From the NCBI GenBank assembly GCA_964030475.1, contig CAXIPT010000045.1:62001-126000 (forward strand): a DNA stretch of 64,000 nucleotides, in the 5' to 3' direction. Position numbers and translations under genes: made by a program. The stretch comes from Tethya wilhelma. Lineage: Eukaryota > Porifera > Demospongiae > Tethyida > Tethyidae. Position 1 is the stretch's first letter; every line of letters starts with the position of its first letter. Shown here one piece after another: positions 57,205 through 64,000 of the stretch. The notes beneath the pieces are model-generated. The model was given only the letters and a program-made list of their open reading frames with translations, did not search any database and was not told the DNA's origin.

Positions 57205-60200
57205 TATAGACAGCAATGTCAGCCACATTCATTTTTACTTAGTTGCTAACCCGGAGGACAGTTGCTATGCTGTGCAACAAACCGTAGCGAATATNCTCCT
57301 GCTGCAACTCAAACAATTTAAGGAAGTAAGCAAGAACCATCTGGTGTTCATATATTATGCCTGCCACCAAATACTACCCACATTAATTCAATTGTTTGAT
57401 GTGGGTGTGTTTGGACCAGAAAAATCTTGTTAAAAAAATTCTTCAGCAATACAAGTAACTATAACATGATTCAGTATATACAAGATCTATAAATTAATTT
57501 TTTTGAATATGTAACGAGGGTGTACACAACAGATATTAAATTGCTAAGTTTAAGTTTAGTGTGCTCAAAACTTAAGCACCTCACCATTAATTTTATCTGC
57601 AGAGCATATTTTGTGCACTCATGTGATACTAACTAATAATAATTTTGTTTAAATTAAGAGCTGTTAAATTAAGAGCTTCAAATTAAGAGCTTCGTGAGCA
57701 GAACCGAATATTGATGGATATATGGTTTCTAATGCTAAGTAAAGAATGTGAAGCCACCTAAAAGTTTTGTCCTGCTGTTTCATGTCTACTTCGAGGGACA
57801 GATGAATACTTAATAATTAGGCAGCTAACTGCTAACTGGTAAGTACATAACTGCATAAAGATTCCGGGTCAACATTGTATATATAGTTTAGACAAATCAA
57901 GGATAATTAAAATTCATTATAGTCTGTTGTTGACAGCATTTCCATAGCAACATTTGTGTAAACACTAATCACAAACATACACATTTCAAAATTCTTACGA
58001 AAATACAAGATACTTTTTCCATAAGTTGTGCTCTTTCTCATAAGTTTCTTGCATATTTGAGTAGTTTGAGCAGCTGTTTTGCCTCAACATACCTGAGTAC
58101 ACCACCACCACAACAGCAAACATCATTCTTGTAGAGTTGAGGGTTCATGGTACCAAGATTATTGGTAGGACTGAAAGACTAATCAGAATTGAGCTAAGTA
58201 TAATTATACATTTTTTGTCCAAGCCTTAGACCTGATGAGAAGAGAAGAGGGAACAAAGGAAAGTCAAGCTGAGTGATTATAGGGAAGTGTTGACTAGCAA
58301 GTCACTACGCCAATGTACCATAAGTCCATGTGTCACCATACAATTTTATTTGCAGGATTTCGGCCACAGTGAACTACAAACGATTTTTCATTGTAATTAT
58401 ATTCATGCATCCATATCATAAAAAGTATTTTAGCTAGCTTTCTAAACTCTTCTGCATGGAAAGACCTATGTATCTACTTCACAAACTTGTTAAAATTAGG
58501 ACTCAATGACAGTGTTCACTTTACATACAGTTGACGATCTTTACCAAGACCTTCTTGCACTTTATCCCCAGACATTATTTTTTACAACACAGTTATGAAC
58601 TTGGAACACAAAAAGAGGAGGTAATGGTTGAACTGCAAACGTAGTTTGGACTTGTGCACGCATTTAGTTTACACGATTTCAAGCAACCCAAAAATTGCAT
58701 ATAAATTTTATGGGGACTACAAAAGTGTAAAGTTCATACATTGCATGCAGCATCAAAAACATAGCAACTCTAGCTAGATGACAATATTTCTTTGGATGTA
58801 GAGAGTATTCTGCTATGTGTTCATGATCACATCAAGCCTGTTGTCATACATTAGGTCTACATTCCAATGATGAACCTGTACAATATAAAAATAGATAGCC
58901 ATTCATCATCAATATTGGCTTGGCAACTTCAAGTACAGTAAACTGCTAGCTACAATGGAAGACTACCTCAAACCTGACTAAGACTTGTTCTTGTGTACAG
59001 GCTCTGAGAGCCTGGGCACAAGGCCATGGCCATCTAGGAGTGCATGGTAGGTCACTATAACATCGACTGATGTATAAGCTCAGTAGGGTACTACACCACA
59101 AATACATGCATGAAATGACAATGCATAGTTTAACAGGGGCATATAGCTACAGTGTAGTGAACAGTAAAGGTGCTCACATGATACAGCAACTTCATGACTT
59201 CGAATGGATATATATCAGAATCAATGCCAGACAATGAAACATCACTGGACCAGTAGTAATTTCAGTTTTGCAGGTAAACACTAGGCCAAAAGATTGCGTG
59301 ACACTTTTTTTGCGACAAACATTTTCACCCCTGTACTTGATAAACATTAATATAGCTACATCTGGTTATAATGTAAGCAAGTGCAGAGATGTTTACACTT
59401 ACCGTTTGTGTGTGAGAGGCGATTTTAGTCCATCTTCTCACAAGTATGGATTCGGGTTCACAGGGTTCAACCAACATTTTCAGTTCATTTTAGACAAATG
59501 AGCCACATTTGATCCGAAAAAATGATTTCATTGCATTGCCAGCAATGGGAGGACATAACAAGATTTTGTACTAGTACCATAGGAAGAGTAGCGCTCTGAT
59601 AAACCAAGATAAGCTCTGAATTTTGTTCGCCTCAAGAAATGTTCTACACATAGTTTAGTTTATTTTCATACAAAGTTCGAGCTCTCAACTTTGTTCTAGG
59701 CTTGCCTTTTTGCTCACTTCTGTGTCGCCATTGTTTAATATCTATACAAAATTCTTGCTTTACACTTTTGTAATTTTTATTTGCATTTAAACGGCCACTC
59801 AAAAAAAATCACAATTTTGTTTGCATTTTTTTAGTTAATATGATATATATACGGTACGTACGAGATGAAAAATGACCTGCACAGCTAGTGAATTTTTTCC
59901 TTCTTGCCTGTCAAGTTGAGAATACTGTTGACCCATTTCTACTATAGTACTACCATACGCATGATTAGACTAGACTAAGTGTACAGGTAATTTAACTTAT
60001 TCCATTTTTTGTCTCAATTTTGGCACATGACTACTTCATTATTTAGTGTTCAACTCTAGATTTGCCTGTCTTATACTAAAACTTTATTCCACTGCTTAGC
60101 CAACTGGTTTTACAGCTAGTATATGAATAGAAGAGCAATTGAACTATTTGTGATATTATAAAATGAAAAAGAAGTAGTCTGATATATTAATATCCGATAA

Positions 60201-60220
60201 TTTGATTACGCGCGTGCAAG
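57205..60220. other. 3 kb without recognisable gene
   Basis: Contains the n at 57295. Only short frames without known motifs. Near the right edge, GGCACATGACTACTTCATT (60022) matches the inner arm of the foldback family, and TGACCCATTTCTACTATAG (about 59930) resembles its outer terminal motif. Confidence 0.55.
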
Positions 60221-61201
60221 ATGTCTTACAAGTATCAGCTGTGTATTCCTGAGGGGTTAGCTGCCTTTTTGCCCACCATCAAGGTGGAATGGTGTGCAAC
60301 GCCAGTATGGTCCTTCTCAAGATTTGAATCAGGCTTTAGTGTCAAGTTGTTTTGGAGAACTAAGACAACTCCATTTAATGCTCACCCTCACCAACTTCGG
60401 AGTAGACAGCGCATAGAGAAATTCATTCAAAAGAAGTCAGTTGAAAATCAAACGATTCCTGAAAACCTGTCCCGTGATGATATAACACCTGAACAAACCT
60501 CTCCTAGTTGCTCTGGGCCTAGTAAACTTCTTGATGCCAAGCGGCAAGTTCAACTCTTAGTTGCTGGGCCTAGTAAACTGCTTGATGGCAAGCAACTTAA
60601 CCTGACTCATGTACCAGAAAGGAGTAATGAACTTCCCTGTTCTAACCACTCCGGTTTATCTGTCTCAAGATTTGACTCAGTGGACAATGGCAGCACTATA
60701 CCATCCGTTCAGAATATACATAACACCTGTTCAGAGCTTCCACTTAAGTCAAGTAGTCTTGAATCTGAGAGTGCTGAAGACAGTAAGACTCACCCTGTAA
60801 GTCTGCTTGAAACACCTGCTACTATGGACATCAAAGAGGGTTCTTGTGATGAATCCATTGATTTTCGTACTCGAAGTAAAATTTTAAAGCTATCATTATC
60901 GAAGAGGTCTGGTGTGACGAAAGTCCATGAGGATTTCATCAAGTGCGAGGAGTTGTCTGATTCTGATGCTGTTAGAGAGGAAATGAAGAAGCAGTGGTCA
61001 AGCACCATCTTTCCAGGTGTTAAAGTGAAGATTAAACACAACAATGCTGTTGTAGCTGCTGTAGTTGTTGAGTGTAGCTACTTTTCAAAGTTATCATTTG
61101 ACAGTAACTATTACTATGCAACTGCCAAAGCTTCTGTTAAGCTATTTGAGTCAAATATTATTAAAGATGATGTGCAATTTATAGACTTAATTCTTACTTA
61201 A
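60221..61201 (+). CDS. Single-exon 326-residue protein of unknown function
   Basis: An uninterrupted frame from the ATG at 60221 to TAA at 61199-61201. The N-terminal ~65 residues look like a folded domain (aromatic and basic: IKVEWCATPVWSFSRFESGF, then VKLFWRTK). The middle is Ser/Pro/Glu-rich and low in order, with a near-repeat of GPSKLLDAK and GPSKLLDGK. The C-terminal ~70 residues are hydrophobic-alternating (FPGVKVKIKHNN...AVVAAVVVECSYF) and may form a beta domain. No catalytic motif is recognised. The frame lies between sequences matching the arms of the foldback family (60022 and about 61345), so it may be the protein of the parent element rather than a host gene. That is inference. 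The lack of stops suggests recent origin or constraint. Confidence 0.5.
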   Translation: MSYKYQLCIPEGLAAFLPTIKVEWCATPVWSFSRFESGFSVKLFWRTKTTPFNAHPHQLRSRQRIEKFIQKKSVENQTIPENLSRDDITPEQTSPSCSGPSKLLDAKRQVQLLVAGPSKLLDGKQLNLTHVPERSNELPCSNHSGLSVSRFDSVDNGSTIPSVQNIHNTCSELPLKSSSLESESAEDSKTHPVSLLETPATMDIKEGSCDESIDFRTRSKILKLSLSKRSGVTKVHEDFIKCEELSDSDAVREEMKKQWSSTIFPGVKVKIKHNNAVVAAVVVECSYFSKLSFDSNYYYATAKASVKLFESNIIKDDVQFIDLILT

Positions 61202-61270
61202 TTATTATTGTTTCTGTATGTATATGTTGTATGTCTACCTGCTCATTTGCTCCTCTTGTTGGAGTGTTAA

Positions 61271-61302
61271 ATTACAATTACAATTACAATTACAATTACA
61301 AT
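61271..61302. repeat. Microsatellite (ATTACA)n
   Basis: About five tandem copies of a six-base unit just downstream of the 60221-61201 frame. Confidence 0.9.
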
Positions 61303-61426
61303 ATGCATGCACCAAAATTGAGACATGTCTTGTATCGATACTTTTAATTATAGCACTGCCCATTCCTACACTGTTTATTAGGAATTTTTACTACTTGTGT
61401 ATGTTTGTACTTCCTAACTAACTTAC

Positions 61427-61695
61427 TTGAAAAGCATTTCCGGTGAGCTAGAATTAGAGGTGGTACCAGTGGAAGAGGAAGAGGCAGAGCCAGCCTCAAG
61501 CAAAGCAGAAGAGATAGAGCTTCTCAGGCTTCTCTTAACAGAGGAGAGCTTCTCATCCAAAGAGGTTTGAAGTCTGCTCTCTAAGGAGAGAATCTCTTCA
61601 TGCAGCTTCTCTTCCATCATCTCCTCTATCCTGTTGTAGTCGACAATAGGGTTGGTAGTAGAGGAGGAGGTGGAGCCCGCCCAACTGGTTAGTCC
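61427..61695 (-). pseudogene. Coiled-coil exon, orphan (minus)
   Basis: Bounded by an acceptor (TTTTTGTAG, right side) and a donor (TTTTCAA|GTAAGT, left side). The frame starts GLTSWAGSTSSSTTNPIVDY, then a heptad-like region (RIEEMMEEKLHEEILSLESR, LQTSLDEKLSSVKRSL), then a Ser-rich tail. It resembles the exon at 62308-62657 in opposite orientation. No neighbouring exons of the same gene are identified. It could be part of an element ORF1 or a decayed host gene. Confidence 0.45.
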
Positions 61696-61699
61696 CTAC

Positions 61700-62300
61700 A
61701 AAAAGCTGGAGTAGTAGCTACATGCGTGCACTAAGTCTTGTATGCTAGAGGTTCAAAGGTTCATTATAGCAACTGACCCACTGGGGGATGGCCATACAAT
61801 TGTTAGTATTACATTTGTGAGACACGCACATAAACACCAACTGATGATTTAACAACTTTATGAATCAAAAAATGCACAGTTCTTGGCATATCTCGGTTTT
61901 AAACCCAGAGATAAAATGTTCAGAGAGGATGTAAGGGAGACAACCTCAACCTCTAAGAGGGTTTTGTGAAGAACAAGAGATTGGTGACACGCAAAAAGGT
62001 GCAATGACAAACAGCGTTCAGATATCTGATTATTGCACAGGTTATACAGTTTATCTCCAAATAGTTACCAACAAAGTTTACTGCATTTCTTGTCCCCTTG
62101 ACACCATAGAGCAGGCTAATGCGCATGCACATAATAATGCTACGTAGATAATGACCATTGAACTCTACCTACAAAAGATGGCCATTTTTGTGCATGAATT
62201 TATACTCAGAATTTCAAAGCTTTCTAGTTTTTGTTTAGGTGTATTTTAATGAAAATAAATATCAAGAATTTAACGTAGTATCCATGAAAAGAACTTACTT
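61700..62300. other. Stretch without recognisable gene
   Basis: Lies between the two divergent coiled-coil exons. No motif or repeat of the window is recognised in it. Confidence 0.45.
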
Positions 62301-62307
62301 TGTGCAG

Positions 62308-62657
62308 TCAAAGTCTCTACCTCGGTCAATAATGCCAGGATAGAGCAGATGATGGATGACAGAATGGACATCCTCCAGACTCCAATGGGCAACCAGCTGA
62401 TCAAGCTGCTGGCTCAGGTCAGAAGGTTGGAGCTGGATGATGTGGAGAGTGTTATCAATTTCAAGCTTGAGGAAAAGTTGGAGGCTTTCCAACAGAGGCA
62501 GGCTGATTCCTTTGACAACAGCTTACTCGCTAAGTTTGCTGTTTTGGAGGATAAGCTGGAAGTCTCTGTGGACCACAAACTCTCAGCAGTGGTCCAAAGT
62601 CTCAAGGCTGATATAAGTGATGTCAACCTCAAGCTTGACAACCCATACCTTGCTTGA
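62308..62657 (+). pseudogene. Coiled-coil exon, orphan (plus), with out-of-frame continuation
   Basis: After an acceptor TTTGTGCAG the frame reads KVSTSVNNARIEQMMDDRMD, then a long helical region (LAQVRRLELDDVESVINFKL, EEKLEAFQQRQADSFDNSLL) and stops at 62657. Coding-like sequence continues in other frames to about 62990 (ISCNLSSIKRLEASMNKKL, then a GGT-rich tract near 62840, then a Pro/Ser-rich DPDPPEGRPSRITSPPLSTH), so at least two shifts are present. The order coiled coil then Pro-rich basic tail is gag- or ORF1-like, but no zinc knuckle is seen. Confidence 0.42.
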
Positions 62658-63662
62658 ATTGGTCAAGATTGATATCAGCTGCAACTTGTCCTCTATCAAA
62701 AGGCTGGAGGCTTCTATGAACAAGAAGCTTCACAGCTTCAGTGGCGGGCGGTACTGCAGGCAGTCACTGCTAGAGGTGATGGTGCTGGTACCAGATGTGC
62801 TGGTCGCGACGATCGTACCAGCAAAGATGCTGGCAGAGATGCTGGTGGTGGGGTGGTGGTGGTGGTGATGATAGTGCTTGAGACCATCCTATGGATGACG
62901 AATCACATCAACCCTCAACCGATCCTGACCCTCCTGAAGGTAGACCTTCTAGGATTACCTCACCCCCTTTGTCCACCCATAGAGCCAGTTATCCTTTTTA
63001 AGGGGAAATCCAAGCCAATTAGAAAAACTACTCTTATTGGTTAGATATGGACAAAAAGTGTCAAATTAATGATCCTGGATATGGGGCATGAATACAGTGG
63101 CAGCTGTTTCCATAGACCCACAATATTATATTAAAAACATCTCTATTCACTTTAGCTCCAAGTGACTACAAAGTTGACTCTACAACTAAAGGAGCACTAG
63201 CCGATTCAATATTGTTTTATAATTACCAGCCATTCACTTATTATTATACCATAAAGATATTATCTTATCTTATATACATACTTCTGTCTAATAGTACACA
63301 AATAAATGTTGCATGTACATTTCCCTTGAACAATAGAAGGTTGGTAATAACTCACATGCATGCACTTCGACTAAAATGGAAAGTTAAGCTTTACCAGGTC
63401 TAGCTGTGGCAGAGCTATTTACTATATGTACAGTATAGTACTTATAGTAGGAATGGGCCAACTGTCCCAATGAGACAATACAAAATACATGCTTATAACT
63501 GACTCAGAGAAAGATTGCCAAGCCTTTAAGAGTGCTTAGAGGCTTCCCTCAGCTGAAGAGAGTGCGCCACAACAGTGTTTCCTTTGTTTCTTACTTTCCT
63601 CCTATCTTCCTTCCTAATGAATGCAATAAGTTCTGGAAAAAATGGAGCCAACTTTAACTATA

Positions 63663-63996
63663 CAAGTAGTAAAAATTTTGTAAAAATAACAGTGTAGGAA
63701 TGGGCAGTGCTGTAAAAAGCAAGGAAACAAGCCAAGACTCTGAATTTCGGCACATGACTACTTCATTTTCAGCTTGACTTCATCATATCATAGTATACAG
63801 GGTCCTTTGTTTACCTATTGTAAATTAAATGAAGTATATCAGCAGTCATGCAGGCAACCTACATTTGAGATTGTAAGGCTTTGGCACAAAAAATGAAGTA
63901 GTCATGTGCCGAAATTCAGAGTCTTGGCTTGTTTCCTTGCTTTTTACAGCACTGCCCATTCCTACACTTTTATTTTTACAAAATTTTTACTACTTG
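63663..63996. mobile_element. Foldback element copy 3, complete, ~334 bp
   Basis: Arms of about 115 bp: CAAGTAGTAAAAATTTTG, then GTGTAGGAATGGGCAGTGCT, then CGGCACATGACTACTTCATT, mirrored by the right arm ending ATTTTTACTACTTG. The central ~110 bp are unique. 63430-63530 just outside carries TATAGTAGGAATGGGCC, the complement of the terminal motif near 38670. 63060-63430 shows nothing recognisable. Confidence 0.85.
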
Positions 63997-64000
63997 TTCA

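Noticed and set aside
59268..59501. 77-codon plus frame starting MQVNTRPKDC
   Set aside because: No motif, no neighbouring exon and no homologous copy in the window; likely chance.

Overview
The window is AT-rich nuclear DNA of an animal, most likely an early-branching marine invertebrate such as a sponge or cnidarian. Genes are split by short GT-AG introns (mostly about 60-145 nt), and most of the window is nested mobile elements: a Ty3/gypsy LTR element, a Penelope-like element, a Mutator-like element, and many TA- or TTAA-flanked miniature elements. The species assignment is inference. I recognise no ordinary housekeeping gene, rRNA, tRNA or CRISPR array. Five single n bases (6636, 22357, 26155, 40309, 57295) mark joins across which order should not be trusted.

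Region 1-38.9 kb is a repeat landscape built from two components. One is a tandem repeat with a period of about 205-215 bp. The other is a roughly 2.2 kb element, called S here, with a broken gene for a SAP-like domain and a SWIM-like Cys region. Six S copies lie at about 0.9-3.1, 13.9-15.7, 21.0-22.0, 24.9-27.1, 27.6-31.7 and 36.7-38.9 kb. In gene orientation each S copy has the tandem repeat in the same sense upstream and in the opposite sense downstream, so S looks like a foldback transposon whose arms are tandem repeats. The blocks 1.2-5.9 kb plus 18.7-22.4 kb match an uninterrupted block at 29.6-38.1 kb. That block acts as an empty site for a gypsy element whose outer LTRs are at 5935-6102 and 18555-18722, both next to AGTGT. 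Between those LTRs lie gypsy pieces, a Penelope fragment, more tandem repeat, another S copy and a 1.1 kb long-inverted-repeat element.

Region 38.9-46.6 kb holds two copies of a TIR element, called K here. The second copy carries a long, multiply frameshifted gene, possibly a D-D-E transposase with a SAP-like segment and a Ser/Cys-rich tail. A 663 bp palindromic element with related ends sits in one of its introns.

Region 47.8-53.0 kb is the most interesting part: a 5,223 bp Mutator-like element with perfect 51 bp terminal inverted repeats. On the minus strand it carries an 18-exon gene that can be joined in frame over 1,153 codons, apart from one TAG. The domain order is C2H2 finger, FAR1/WRKY-GCM1-like region, MULE DDE transposase, SWIM finger, CXXC CpG-binding finger and OTU cysteine protease. 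A transposase joined to both a CXXC finger and an OTU protease is a combination I do not recognise as described.

Region 53.0-64.0 kb has two more copies of a TIR family, F (53.1 and 56.3 kb); the first F copy is at 19.9 kb. It also has a mariner-like MITE, a single-exon 326-codon ORF of unknown function inside what looks like a foldback-family element, two oppositely oriented coiled-coil exons, and long stretches without recognisable genes.
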